Shown piece by piece: positions 9,059 to 17,544 of a stretch of DNA of 64,000 bases (the first letter of the stretch is position 1; each line of letters begins with the position of its first letter). Below the pieces are notes generated by a model. The model did no database searches. It worked only from the letters and a program-made list of their open reading frames with translations, and was not told the DNA's origin. Made by a program: the position numbers and the translations under genes. This DNA is from Ekhidna sp965267415 (GTDB lineage Bacteria > Bacteroidota > Bacteroidia > Cytophagales > Cyclobacteriaceae), in assembly GCA_965267415.1 (NCBI GenBank), contig OZ253955.1, positions 2,604,001 to 2,668,000 on the forward strand. The letters are read 5' to 3'.

Positions 9059-9787
9059 TTAAAAGTTTGGTGTAAGATTATATCGGCTGTAGAAATCATC
9101 TATTACCTGAACCGCTTCAGTAGCTGTATCAACCACTGAAAAAAGATCCAGATCATCAGAGTTGATGTTGTTTTCTTGCTCCAGCATCACTTGCTTCAAC
9201 CAGTCGACCAGGCCTGACCAAAATTCCGTTCCCACCAGAATGATCGGAAATCTTCCAATTTTCTCCGTTTGTATCAACGTGAGCGCTTCGAACAGTTCAT
9301 CCATCGTCCCAAATCCGCCAGGTAAGACAACAAATCCTTGTGAATATTTGACGAACATCACTTTGCGAACAAAGAAGTAGTCAAAGTCAATTATTTTGTC
9401 CCTGTCTATGTAGATGTTATGACTCTGTTCGAAAGGGAGATCGATGTTCAGACCTACTGATTTACCGCCCTGAGAGTTAGCTCCTTTATTGCCGGCTTCC
9501 ATGATTCCCGGCCCCCCTCCAGTAATCACCCCATACCCATGCCTAACCAGCTTGGCCGCCACCTCAACTGCTGTCTCATAGTATTTGTTACTTGGTTTGG
9601 TCCGAGCTGATCCAAATATGGAAACACAAGGTCCAATTTTGGCCATCTTTTCAAACCCTTCCACAAACTCTGCCATCACCTTGAAGATCACCCAGGAGTT
9701 GGCGGTTTTTATTTCCGTCCAGTTTCTCTCTTTGAATGCATCAATGATTTTTGCCCGCTGTTCTTCCGTGATTTCTTTCTCTTCCAT
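9059..9787 (-). CDS. LOG-family protein (TIGR00730-type Rossmann fold)
   Basis: The 242-residue protein has the two hallmarks of the LOG (lysine-decarboxylase-like) family: GGGPGIMEAGNKGA and PGGFGTMDELFE, the latter matching PGGxGTxxE, which carries catalytic residues of nucleoside 5'-monophosphate phosphoribohydrolases. Members release the base from nucleotide monophosphates (cytokinin-activating in plants); bacterial substrates vary (AMP, modified AMPs). It is cytoplasmic with no signal peptide, and sits 2 bp downstream of the TIGR01777 epimerase stop side and 38 bp upstream of uvrA, so all three may be co-transcribed. Confidence 0.88.
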   Translation of the reverse strand: MEEKEITEEQRAKIIDAFKERNWTEIKTANSWVIFKVMAEFVEGFEKMAKIGPCVSIFGSARTKPSNKYYETAVEVAAKLVRHGYGVITGGGPGIMEAGNKGANSQGGKSVGLNIDLPFEQSHNIYIDRDKIIDFDYFFVRKVMFVKYSQGFVVLPGGFGTMDELFEALTLIQTEKIGRFPIILVGTEFWSGLVDWLKQVMLEQENNINSDDLDLFSVVDTATEAVQVIDDFYSRYNLTPNF

Positions 9788-9789
9788 CT

Positions 9790-10722
9790 TTACGTTAGTA
9801 AGTCTTTCAGTGCAGAATCTAACGAAGTAAAACGGAAATTAAATCCAGAATTCTCGATTTTTTTACTTGAAACTTTGTTCCCACCAAGCAGGATCACTGC
9901 CATTTCTCCAACCAGCAATTTCAAGGCAAATCCAGGTACATTGGGCAGGAAAAACGGCCTGGAAAGCGATTTTGCTATTGACTTACTCAGTGCTCTATTT
10001 GTGACAGGCTGTGGAGCTACTCCATTGAATACACCCGACTCATTACTTTCAACCAGATGACTGAAAATCCTGCATAGATCATCCACATGAATCCAACTCA
10101 TGTATTGCTTTCCAGAACCTAAAGCGGCTCCCAACCCAAGCTTAGTTGGTCGCATCAACTCTTTCAGGGCTCCTCCTTCCTCACTCAACACGATCCCCAC
10201 CCTGACAATCGAAACCGGAATCTTCAATTCTTCAAATTTCTTGACCTCATTCTCCCAATCTTCTACTACATCAGCCAAAAAGCCTTCACCTTTTTGATGA
10301 TCTTCTGCTATCAACTCTTCTCCAGTATCCCATCCGTAGTAACCGATAGCGGATGCCGAGATGAAATGTTTCAATCCTTGATTGTAAGCCTTTACCGTTT
10401 TATATAGCAATCGGGTCGAATCAATCCGGCTATCATAGATCTCTTTCTTCCAGGATTCACTCCATCGCTTGCCCGCCACGCTTGCCCCCGCCAGGTGGAT
10501 GATCATATCTGTATGTTTGACAGCTTCCTCATCGATTTCCTGTTTTTTGACATCCCAGTAAAATGATGGGTACTTTCCATTCGTTGGATTACGAGATAGG
10601 TGGCTTACTTCATAACCATGTGAAGCTAGCAGTTCACTTAATTGCATTCCTACTAAACCGGAACCTCCGGAAATCAAGATCTTTTGGGATTGGGTAGGTA
10701 GCTTTGTTGAAGTATCAGACAT
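9790..10722 (-). CDS. TIGR01777-family NAD-dependent epimerase-like protein (YfcH/SDR39U1)
   Basis: The 310-residue extended short-chain dehydrogenase has the NAD-binding motif GGSGLVG near residues 19-25, SASAIGYYG in place of the usual catalytic Tyr context, and a C-terminal DUF1731-like end (LPNVPGFALKLLVGEMA...). The substrate is unknown for this family. Its ATG (10722-10720) overlaps the ATG of the divergent gene (10721-10723) by two bases, so each promoter must lie inside the other coding region unless one of these starts is wrong; no alternative in-frame start is apparent upstream of the Rossmann motif. Likely an operon with the LOG-family gene, separated by 2 bp. Confidence 0.88.
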   Translation of the reverse strand: MSDTSTKLPTQSQKILISGGSGLVGMQLSELLASHGYEVSHLSRNPTNGKYPSFYWDVKKQEIDEEAVKHTDMIIHLAGASVAGKRWSESWKKEIYDSRIDSTRLLYKTVKAYNQGLKHFISASAIGYYGWDTGEELIAEDHQKGEGFLADVVEDWENEVKKFEELKIPVSIVRVGIVLSEEGGALKELMRPTKLGLGAALGSGKQYMSWIHVDDLCRIFSHLVESNESGVFNGVAPQPVTNRALSKSIAKSLSRPFFLPNVPGFALKLLVGEMAVILLGGNKVSSKKIENSGFNFRFTSLDSALKDLLT

Positions 10723-11296
10723 GAAAGAATCAATTTATAAAAATACCCTTGTCACAGCCCTTTTGTTTTCATGTTTTCTGATTTCAGGACAGAAAAAATT
10801 TGATCTTGGACTGGAAGCAACAAGCTTCGAAGCAGAAGGGAAAACGCTAACAGGCTATTCCAGTTCGTTTGACTTCACAAGGGATGAGGTACGCAAGGGT
10901 TGGTGGAGATATGCGAGAAAGTTTGGCAGTCCTTTGGATATGAGAACCTACTATAAAGTAAAGATACCCTCTGAAACAACTGACGGTAATATTGACCTTT
11001 GGATCTATACCCAAACAATTAATGAGGCTGGGGTAGTTACTTTCCATGTTGGTTTGGAAGAAAGCAAATACAAGGTACAGGTAGAGGAGTTGCTGAGAGA
11101 ATTCAAAAAGTCACATTATATCCAATTCTATCTGGATGAATTAAAGCTAAGAGAGTTGGAAGCTGAACGCTTAAGTAGCGCTTATGAATCTGCCCTACTA
11201 GATGAAGAGAAAGAAAAGGCATTGACTGATTTGAAGTCAAAACAAAACGAAATCGAAAAGCTAAAGGGAGAGATCCGAGTGATCACAGATCAATAA
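10721..11296 (+). CDS. secreted protein with C-terminal coiled coil, unknown function
   Basis: The product has 191 residues: a signal peptide (about 1-23, ending CFLISGQ), a central beta-rich part with several aromatics (DEVRKGWWRYARKFG) to about residue 125, and a C-terminal charged coiled coil (about 140-190, EKEKALTDLKSKQNEIEKLK). I know no family for it. The start overlaps the start of the divergent epimerase gene by 2 nt. The TAA stop is embedded in the first of three TAACAT repeats that precede the next gene. Confidence 0.7.
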   Translation: MKESIYKNTLVTALLFSCFLISGQKKFDLGLEATSFEAEGKTLTGYSSSFDFTRDEVRKGWWRYARKFGSPLDMRTYYKVKIPSETTDGNIDLWIYTQTINEAGVVTFHVGLEESKYKVQVEELLREFKKSHYIQFYLDELKLRELEAERLSSAYESALLDEEKEKALTDLKSKQNEIEKLKGEIRVITDQ

Positions 11297-11322
11297 CATC
11301 CTTCTTAACATCCAAGTAACAT
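11294..11322 (+). promoter_or_regulatory. three TAACAT direct repeats at 11-12 bp spacing
   Basis: TAACAT occurs at 11294-11299, 11306-11311 and 11317-11322, that is, with roughly one helical turn between copies, 35 bp before the next start codon. The layout resembles sites of OmpR/PhoB-type response regulators, which bind head-to-tail repeats at 11-bp steps. The regulator is not identified. The first copy overlaps the stop of the preceding gene. Confidence 0.4.
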
Positions 11323-11357
11323 TCAGATTCTAGATTCGCTTTTCAAATGATCTCGGA

Positions 11358-11756
11358 ATGAAAAAGCTTTTAATCCCAACTGTTGCTTGTACACTGATTT
11401 TTTTCTCATGCAGTCAGTCAGCGGATACAGACCCCTGTGCCACATTCGATCAGTTAGATCGCCAGATGCTGGATTTGATACAGGAAATTAAAGATACGCA
11501 TGCGACTGATGTCAAATTCCTAGAAGAATTCAATATGGAGCAAGTCTTCTGGATCCAATATAGGGATACACACTTAAGGGCCATTTATCCGAAGGATTGG
11601 GATCGCCACTATAGGCAAAATTTTGGAAAAGAGATTTTTAACCCTTGTAAATGCAAGGAAATGGTGAGAATGACTAGACTGAGAATCAGAGAATTAGAGC
11701 TTTGGAAGACAGGGGGGCCAGTCCAACAGAATGAATGTCCAAGCCAATGGAGGTAA
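11358..11756 (+). CDS. small lipoprotein, possibly LprI-like (DUF1311)
   Basis: The 132-residue product has a signal peptide ending in a lipobox-like IFFSC (Cys18), so it is probably a lipoprotein. The segment FWIQYRDTHLRAIYPKDW, followed later by a Cys-x-Cys pair (CKCKEM) and an Arg/Leu-rich helix, is reminiscent of the LprI/DUF1311 lysozyme-inhibitor fold (usual motif W.k.RD..C), but the match is weak. It is preceded by three TAACAT repeats and followed by a strong bidirectional terminator at 11761-11785. Whether it is co-transcribed with the gene at 10721 is uncertain. Confidence 0.7.
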   Translation: MKKLLIPTVACTLIFFSCSQSADTDPCATFDQLDRQMLDLIQEIKDTHATDVKFLEEFNMEQVFWIQYRDTHLRAIYPKDWDRHYRQNFGKEIFNPCKCKEMVRMTRLRIRELELWKTGGPVQQNECPSQWR

Positions 11757-11760
11757 TAAT

Positions 11761-11785
11761 AAAGGGTTGTCTAAGACAACCCTTT
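11761..11785. terminator. bidirectional hairpin between convergent genes
   Basis: Perfect 10-bp stem (AAAGGGTTGT / ACAACCCTTT) with a 5-nt loop CTAAG, followed by ATATTTTG on the plus side. It separates the convergent small lipoprotein gene (ends 11756) and the TonB receptor gene (ends 11808). Confidence 0.85.
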
Positions 11786-11807
11786 ATATTTTGATATATC
11801 TGTTTAT

Positions 11808-14687
11808 TTAGAACTCATACCTAAATCCAAGGCTTACCCTTGTTCCGGGTGATCTAGCCTCAAATGTCTCGTTAGGAACTCCAAAACTTTCATACTCCCA
11901 CTCTCGCCTATCATTCAAGACATTGTTTACGCGAAATGTAAGCCTCATATTATCAGTAGGACCGAAGGTCTTGATAGCACTAAAATTCAAACTGTTGAAT
12001 GGCACGCTATACACATCCGGAAATCCATTCACACCTCCTGTGTATGTTAACGTTCTTCCCTGCACATTGTAGTACAAACCTATTTCTAGTCCTTTTTCAA
12101 AGCCATCATAAGCAAGACCAGCATTTATTATATAAGGTGACTGTCCTTGCAACTCCCTCTTGTTATCGAGTTCCTGTCCGGGACGTCCTGAAGCGACCCT
12201 TGACTCAAATTCCTGGTCTGTCATCGTAATCTCTGATTCAGAAAATGTCGCATTACCATTGAAGAAGAAATTGGTTAATGATGGATCAATGAATTTCAAG
12301 CTCTTGCGAAACTCCACTTCTGTTCCGAATACTGTTGCATCTCCAACATTTTGTGGTTGAAATGTCTTACTCGAAGCTGCTGAACGCAATTGCACAATTT
12401 CGATTGGATCGCTTAGCATTTTATAGAAAAATGATAATGAAAAAGTCTCTCCACGCTCCCCAAACACTTCGTACCTAAGATCAATGTTATCAATAAGAGT
12501 CGATCGAATATTCCCGTCCCAAAGCGTATCTCCCTGATTGGTGATTGGGCTTAATGCGCCGAGGAAAGTTCTGTCTGTAAGTGGGTCGAAGTACTCAATA
12601 AAGGACGCTTCTTTGAATGAGTACCTAGCAATGGTTCTGGTATAAGCAAACCTTAAGTTTTGATTTTCTTTTAAGCTGTAAATGAAATTACCCGTAGGGA
12701 ACAAGTTGAATTCATCAATAACTGTTTCATTGTTAAGCGTATCACCACTTTGATTAACACCTGTATAGTTTTGGGAAAAATCTTCTCCCCTTAGACCCAC
12801 AATAGCTTTTAATCTTGGGGCCGGTTTTACCTCTGTCGAGACATAAAATGAATTAACAGTCGAAGAAGCATCATATTCATTTACGTTACCGCCTAAGAAC
12901 TGAGCCTGGAAGAAATTGCCGTCAGCATTTGGGAATAGATTCTCTTCGAGAGTAATCTCATCAAAATCTCCAACAAAGTCCTCCTGGTTAACATTCCAGT
13001 CAAACCCGCGAATGATGAAGTTACGGTCTTTATGGGTTGATCCTATTCCTAAACTCAGCTTAGCCTCGTCATTAAAAACCTGGAATTCTTTTCTAGCATC
13101 AAGACGACCAGCGTAGTTAGACTCTTCCAAATCCCGCCAGATTCTAATCGGAAAGTTGGTGTTACCCGGAGAGATTTCTACTTCACCAGTAAAATCTCCA
13201 TCCCCATCTCTAAGTCTTTCATATAGTGTATTCCTGACGTCCGGATCAGATATTGTCGAGAACGTCGGAGAAAACTTCCAATCCACTTTCCATGTATTAA
13301 GGAAATGCTCGCCAGATACGAAATAATTGGTTAAAGCCTTCTCGGAGTATTCCAAGTTGTTTGAAAAACCTATAAGATCAGTACCTATTTCCGGAGTTCG
13401 AACTAATTCAAATGACCCTGCTTTGGATTCTCCATTCTGTAGTCTCATGAAATTAAAGCGATACTTCGAGTTGTTTCTTTTCAAACCAAAGCCTGCTAAC
13501 CCACCCAACAAAACATTGTTCGTTCCATATGAACCAAGCCGTTGGTCCGCCAACACTAACTCCTCCTGTGTTGGTCTCACGAGGTATGTACTATACTCCA
13601 CATCATCATAATACTCCGTATTGTTCTTATAAGAAACCGCAAAGTTGTATCCCAATGTACCTAAGGAAGTTTCCTTTTGATCCCCGTATGAAAATCCTAA
13701 ATTGAAATCCATGAAACTACTCTCTCGCATGGCAGCCAATTGAGGATTAAACCCCTGAAGTTGTGAAATGAACAATTGCTGCTCACCTGGAGATAAGAAA
13801 ATTGGATTGTTAGACCCTTGAAGTAAATCATCATCTGCAATATGTAGCTCCCTTGATCCATCATCAAACCCAAGCCAGTCCGTACCTCCTCCTTCATACG
13901 TTAAATAGTCGCTGTTGAAATGCATGGAAGGATTATACCCAAAGCCAAATGAAGCCGACATATTTCGTACGTCAGGGATATCTGTTGTTTCTAAGTTAAC
14001 AAGACCCCCAGTGAAATCGGCAGGAAGGTCAGCTGTGAATGTTTTTGCTACAATTACATTGTTCAACACGTTAGTTGGGAAAATATCCATCTGTAAGGTA
14101 TTTCTATCAGGATCAAGTCCAGGTATATCCATCCCATTCAATAAGGTTTTAGTATACCGGTCGCCCAAGCCTCTTACATACACATATTTTCCTCCTTCGA
14201 TCGATACTCCGGTAATTCTTTTGGCTGCAGATGCTGCATCGCTATCTCCGATCTTTCGGAAGCTAGCTGCTGAGATTCCATCTATTAGGCTTGCCGATTT
14301 TCTTTTTACCGTCAAAAGAGCTGTTTCAGTTGTTTTAACCACCTCAGCTGTGATCACCACTTCTTCAAGTAGTTCAACATCTTCTTTCAGTCGTAACTGA
14401 TCAATGACTGTTACTTTGTCAGTTTGAACATTAAGTCCGGTAATTGTTATTGCCTGAAAACCGACAAAAGAGGCCTGCACATCATAGGTACCCTCAGGCA
14501 CGCTAATATCAAATTTTCCATCAAAGTCAGTGATGGAACCGTTGGTTGTACCTTTGATCTGAACGGTTACTCCAAATAGTGGCTCCCCTGAAGCATCATC
14601 AATAACCGTCCCTCGAATATTACCATTTTGAGCGTACAGATAAACACTCATAAAAAGGAGTAATAAAGCCGTCAGTAAAGATCTCAT
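11808..14687 (-). CDS. TonB-dependent outer membrane receptor with carboxypeptidase-regulatory-like domain
   Basis: The 959-residue protein has a signal peptide (ends YLYAQ), a CarboxypepD_reg-like beta-sandwich (about 22-105, GTVIDDASGEPLFGV...), a plug domain (about 125-235, with YVYVRGLGDRY and the stretch LNGMDIPGLDPDRNTLQMD) and a long barrel ending in ...SLGFRYEF. The plug sequence is typical of the TIGR01782-like group of Bacteroidota and Proteobacteria receptors, rather than of the SusC sugar group. The substrate is unknown. The upstream partner is a surface lipoprotein gene, separated by 82 bp that hold a hairpin, so the pair probably forms one uptake or binding unit. Confidence 0.92.
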   Translation of the reverse strand: MRSLLTALLLLFMSVYLYAQNGNIRGTVIDDASGEPLFGVTVQIKGTTNGSITDFDGKFDISVPEGTYDVQASFVGFQAITITGLNVQTDKVTVIDQLRLKEDVELLEEVVITAEVVKTTETALLTVKRKSASLIDGISAASFRKIGDSDAASAAKRITGVSIEGGKYVYVRGLGDRYTKTLLNGMDIPGLDPDRNTLQMDIFPTNVLNNVIVAKTFTADLPADFTGGLVNLETTDIPDVRNMSASFGFGYNPSMHFNSDYLTYEGGGTDWLGFDDGSRELHIADDDLLQGSNNPIFLSPGEQQLFISQLQGFNPQLAAMRESSFMDFNLGFSYGDQKETSLGTLGYNFAVSYKNNTEYYDDVEYSTYLVRPTQEELVLADQRLGSYGTNNVLLGGLAGFGLKRNNSKYRFNFMRLQNGESKAGSFELVRTPEIGTDLIGFSNNLEYSEKALTNYFVSGEHFLNTWKVDWKFSPTFSTISDPDVRNTLYERLRDGDGDFTGEVEISPGNTNFPIRIWRDLEESNYAGRLDARKEFQVFNDEAKLSLGIGSTHKDRNFIIRGFDWNVNQEDFVGDFDEITLEENLFPNADGNFFQAQFLGGNVNEYDASSTVNSFYVSTEVKPAPRLKAIVGLRGEDFSQNYTGVNQSGDTLNNETVIDEFNLFPTGNFIYSLKENQNLRFAYTRTIARYSFKEASFIEYFDPLTDRTFLGALSPITNQGDTLWDGNIRSTLIDNIDLRYEVFGERGETFSLSFFYKMLSDPIEIVQLRSAASSKTFQPQNVGDATVFGTEVEFRKSLKFIDPSLTNFFFNGNATFSESEITMTDQEFESRVASGRPGQELDNKRELQGQSPYIINAGLAYDGFEKGLEIGLYYNVQGRTLTYTGGVNGFPDVYSVPFNSLNFSAIKTFGPTDNMRLTFRVNNVLNDRREWEYESFGVPNETFEARSPGTRVSLGFRYEF

Positions 14688-14718
14688 ATCATTAAATGTT
14701 AGTTAGTCTAAATACACA

Positions 14719-14749
14719 ATAAACCCGGCAGGATCACTACCGGGTTTAT
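14719..14749 (-). terminator. intercistronic hairpin, possible attenuator
   Basis: Perfect 10-bp stem (ATAAACCCGG / CCGGGTTTAT) with an 11-nt loop, located between the lipoprotein stop (14770) and the receptor start (14687), both on the minus strand. The following minus-strand sequence (ATTGTGTATT) has no U-run, so it is more likely a partial terminator or a 3' stabiliser that lets the lipoprotein be made in excess. Confidence 0.6.
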
Positions 14750-14769
14750 AATCAATATTTGAATGTTAG

Positions 14770-16260
14770 TTAAAATCCGTCATTAAGGTCAGCAAATGTC
14801 CAAGATGTAAACTCAGATGTTGTTGCTCCAGCATTAGTAGCTGATGTTACTATTGTAGAATTAGCAGCAGCAAGGAACACGTCACCTAGCGTAGTGGTTG
14901 GTGTTCCATCATCATCCCAAGTATCGATTATTTCAATGTTGGTGAATGTATTGGTAATACCAGTTTTTCCAGCCACCATATCAAAAAACTGAGTTGTATT
15001 GTCGTTCATGCCATAGAAATAAATTCCGGACATAGTAACGTTTGTGTCATCATCAACATCTATCGAACCTCCTGATCCACCTAGATCAACAGAGAAGTTA
15101 GAGATTGTATGAACACTAGTTTGTGTATCATCGGAACCTTCACCACCATCAAGCTCGAATGCTCTGTCTCCAGCCTCAATAATGATTCCGTTATTAATAG
15201 TACCTGCATATCCCTGATCAGTGTCAACTGCATCATCACCATTTGCCCATACAAGAACGTGTGAAACACTTACTGTCCCTCCGAAGAACTCAACTCCGTC
15301 ATCCTGGTTAGCAACAACTTCGATGTGGTTTACAGTAGTTCCAGACCCTACACCTCCGAAAGTGATACCATTGATCTCGTTTCCTTCACCAATATTTGAT
15401 CCGCCATGTCTTACGGATACGTAAGTAAGGGTCCCAGAATTGTCATTAGCAGTGGATCCTCCGTAGATACCATTGGCATCAGAAGGAGGAATACCTTCGA
15501 TATTAGCAGTCGCATTATCCCCAGATACGAAAATTGGTGCATTACCAAGGATAATTAAGCCACCCCACAAGCCATCAATCTCTTCAGACATGTTTGGGCT
15601 ATTGATCGATCCAGGCTCAATGTTGTCTGCTGTTGAAGTGAAAATAATAGGAGCAGCAGCAGTTCCGGCAGCATTAAGTGTTGCTCCCTGCGCAATTACT
15701 AGAGCCGATGCATTAGCGCCAGTTCCAGCTTCTCCCTTGATGATCGTTCCAGCAGCGATGTTCAATGTAGCACCAGAAGTAACAGCAATTCGTCCAGATA
15801 ATACGTAAACGTTATCTGCAGTCCAAGAAGCATCAGATGTGATATTAGCGGACACAGAAACAGTTCCGAATTCATTTACTGTCAAAGCATGTTGGACAGT
15901 CACTTCGTCATCTTCAGAATCTGTAAGTGTGAACACTAAGGTTCTTACACCAATTGAAAGATCAGAAGTGCCAAGAGTTACATCGACAGTTGCTGAAGTC
16001 TCACCAGCTGTAATTAGTGATGAAAGATCAATAGCAGTTCCTCCATCCACAGAAACAGTGAAAGTCGCGAATCCGTCACCAGCTGCAAGAGCCACTCCAG
16101 AAACAGTTAGGTCATCACCTTGTTTTACTGTAGCCGAAGCAGGAATTCCAGTAATCGACAAATCACCAGGAACTATAACAGTTCCTCCATCATCATCACC
16201 GCATGATACCATAAAAATGGTCGCAGTGATCAAGGTCGCGATAGATAAAAGTTTTCTCAT
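14770..16260 (-). CDS. surface lipoprotein with right-handed parallel beta-helix
   Basis: The 496-residue product has a signal peptide and lipobox MVSC (Cys20) directly followed by GDDDGG, an acidic stretch like the Bacteroidota export signal that sends lipoproteins to the cell surface. Residues about 30-130 look like an Ig-like/Calx-beta domain (DFS-type Asp/Thr-rich strands); from about 150 to 440 there are repeated short hydrophobic turns (TLNIAAGTIIKGEAG, NHIEVVANQDDGVEFFGG, NGIIIEAGDRAFEL) typical of a parallel beta-helix, which often binds polysaccharide or other surface ligands. It precedes a TonB receptor gene in the same direction. The ligand is unknown; the Asp-rich turns could bind calcium. 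Confidence 0.8.
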   Translation of the reverse strand: MRKLLSIATLITATIFMVSCGDDDGGTVIVPGDLSITGIPASATVKQGDDLTVSGVALAAGDGFATFTVSVDGGTAIDLSSLITAGETSATVDVTLGTSDLSIGVRTLVFTLTDSEDDEVTVQHALTVNEFGTVSVSANITSDASWTADNVYVLSGRIAVTSGATLNIAAGTIIKGEAGTGANASALVIAQGATLNAAGTAAAPIIFTSTADNIEPGSINSPNMSEEIDGLWGGLIILGNAPIFVSGDNATANIEGIPPSDANGIYGGSTANDNSGTLTYVSVRHGGSNIGEGNEINGITFGGVGSGTTVNHIEVVANQDDGVEFFGGTVSVSHVLVWANGDDAVDTDQGYAGTINNGIIIEAGDRAFELDGGEGSDDTQTSVHTISNFSVDLGGSGGSIDVDDDTNVTMSGIYFYGMNDNTTQFFDMVAGKTGITNTFTNIEIIDTWDDDGTPTTTLGDVFLAAANSTIVTSATNAGATTSEFTSWTFADLNDGF

Positions 16261-16373
16261 GATTGAATTTTAATTAGGAGTTAATTTTCTAAATCAATTA
16301 CAAGGGCAAAAGTGAGGCGGTTATGTTAACTCCTTCAGCAACGATTGTTACGATACCGTTAAACTAATATTAG

Positions 16374-16403
16374 GTTTGTAACCCCTGTATTAGGAATGTT
16401 AAG
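16374..16403 (-). promoter_or_regulatory. CTTAACAT-containing repeats upstream of the lipoprotein-receptor operon
   Basis: On the minus strand CTTAACAT (16403-16396), TAATACAG (16392-16385) and TTACAAAC (16381-16374) are spaced at 11-bp steps. Only the first copy closely matches the TAACAT repeats upstream of the gene at 11358; the others are loose. Possible OmpR/PhoB-class site. Confidence 0.25.
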
Positions 16404-16459
16404 GAATCGTGAAGTAAGGTGGGGTTAGTACACTTTAGAGCAAGAAAACGGGGTTTTTC

Positions 16460-17452
16460 TTACTTACCAATCTGAACCTTGGACAGGATCGATTCAATGA
16501 TATCCATTGTGGAAACTCCATCCGCTTCTGCTTCATAGTTCAACAGTATACGGTGGTTCATCACATCCATGGCAATTTCCTTCACATCCTCCGGCAATAC
16601 GTAATCACGCTGATTGAAGAATGCGATCGCTTTGGCTGCCAGGTTTAGGTTGATCGAAGCTCTTGGAGAGGCTCCAAACTGGATATACTGGGCCTCATGG
16701 TCCAGTTTGTAGGCTTTTGGATTCCTGGTAGCAAAGACCAACTCAATGATGTATCGCTCGATTGATTCAGATACAGCCACCTGGTTGATCTCATTTCTGA
16801 TAGAGAAAATGTCTTCTTTGGAAAGCACCGTTTGAGGTTCCGGGCTAAAGGACAGGTCTGCTATTCGGCGCATCACCTGAAGTTCATTTTCCTTATCCAG
16901 GTATCCAACGTGGACTTTTAACATGAAGCGATCTACCTGTGCTTCAGGTAACGGATAGGTTCCTTCCTGGTCAATTGGATTCTGTGTCGCCATTACCAGG
17001 AACGGGCGATCCAGTTTGTAGGTAGTCTCACCAATGGAAACGGTCTTCTCTTGCATCGCCTCAAGTAAAGCTGACTGCACTTTGGCCGGAGAACGGTTGA
17101 TCTCGTCTGCCAGGATCAGATTAGCGAAAATCGGACCTTTCTTAACCTCAAACTCTGCCTTTTGCTGATTGTAGATCATCGTTCCAACCAAATCAGCTGG
17201 TAGCAAGTCTGGAGTAAACTGGATCCGTTGAAAATCCAGATGAAGAACATCGGCAAGTGTGTTGACTGTTAAGGTCTTGGCAATTCCGGGAACCCCTTCT
17301 AACAGAATGTGTCCCTGTGTGAAAAGTCCGACCAAAAGACGGGTTACCATATACTCCTGGCCCACTACCACTTTACCAACTTCTGACACTACCTGGCCAA
17401 TTTTTTCCTGGTGTTCTTTTTGAAGATCCTTATCTATCGCTTGCGCTTCCAT
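16460..17452 (-). CDS. MoxR-family AAA+ ATPase
   Basis: The 330-residue cytoplasmic AAA+ protein has Walker A EGVPGIAKT (about residues 54-62), Walker B LILADEINRSPAKVQSALLEAM, sensor 1 VMATQNPIDQEGTYPLPEAQVDRF and a C-terminal lid. MoxR ATPases act as chaperones for VWA-domain partners, usually encoded next door with DUF58 and BatA/BatB genes. None of those partners is present here: the neighbours are NADH dehydrogenase upstream and the beta-helix lipoprotein downstream, so this copy is an orphan. The family is certain, the client is unknown. Confidence 0.94.
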   Translation of the reverse strand: MEAQAIDKDLQKEHQEKIGQVVSEVGKVVVGQEYMVTRLLVGLFTQGHILLEGVPGIAKTLTVNTLADVLHLDFQRIQFTPDLLPADLVGTMIYNQQKAEFEVKKGPIFANLILADEINRSPAKVQSALLEAMQEKTVSIGETTYKLDRPFLVMATQNPIDQEGTYPLPEAQVDRFMLKVHVGYLDKENELQVMRRIADLSFSPEPQTVLSKEDIFSIRNEINQVAVSESIERYIIELVFATRNPKAYKLDHEAQYIQFGASPRASINLNLAAKAIAFFNQRDYVLPEDVKEIAMDVMNHRILLNYEAEADGVSTMDIIESILSKVQIGK

Positions 17453-17544
17453 TCTAACCTAGATTTTAGGGATGCAAAAATATGAGATGACCGCAAATTG
17501 GGAAAAATGATTTTAAGTAAGGATATATGAAAGGATTGACGGTG

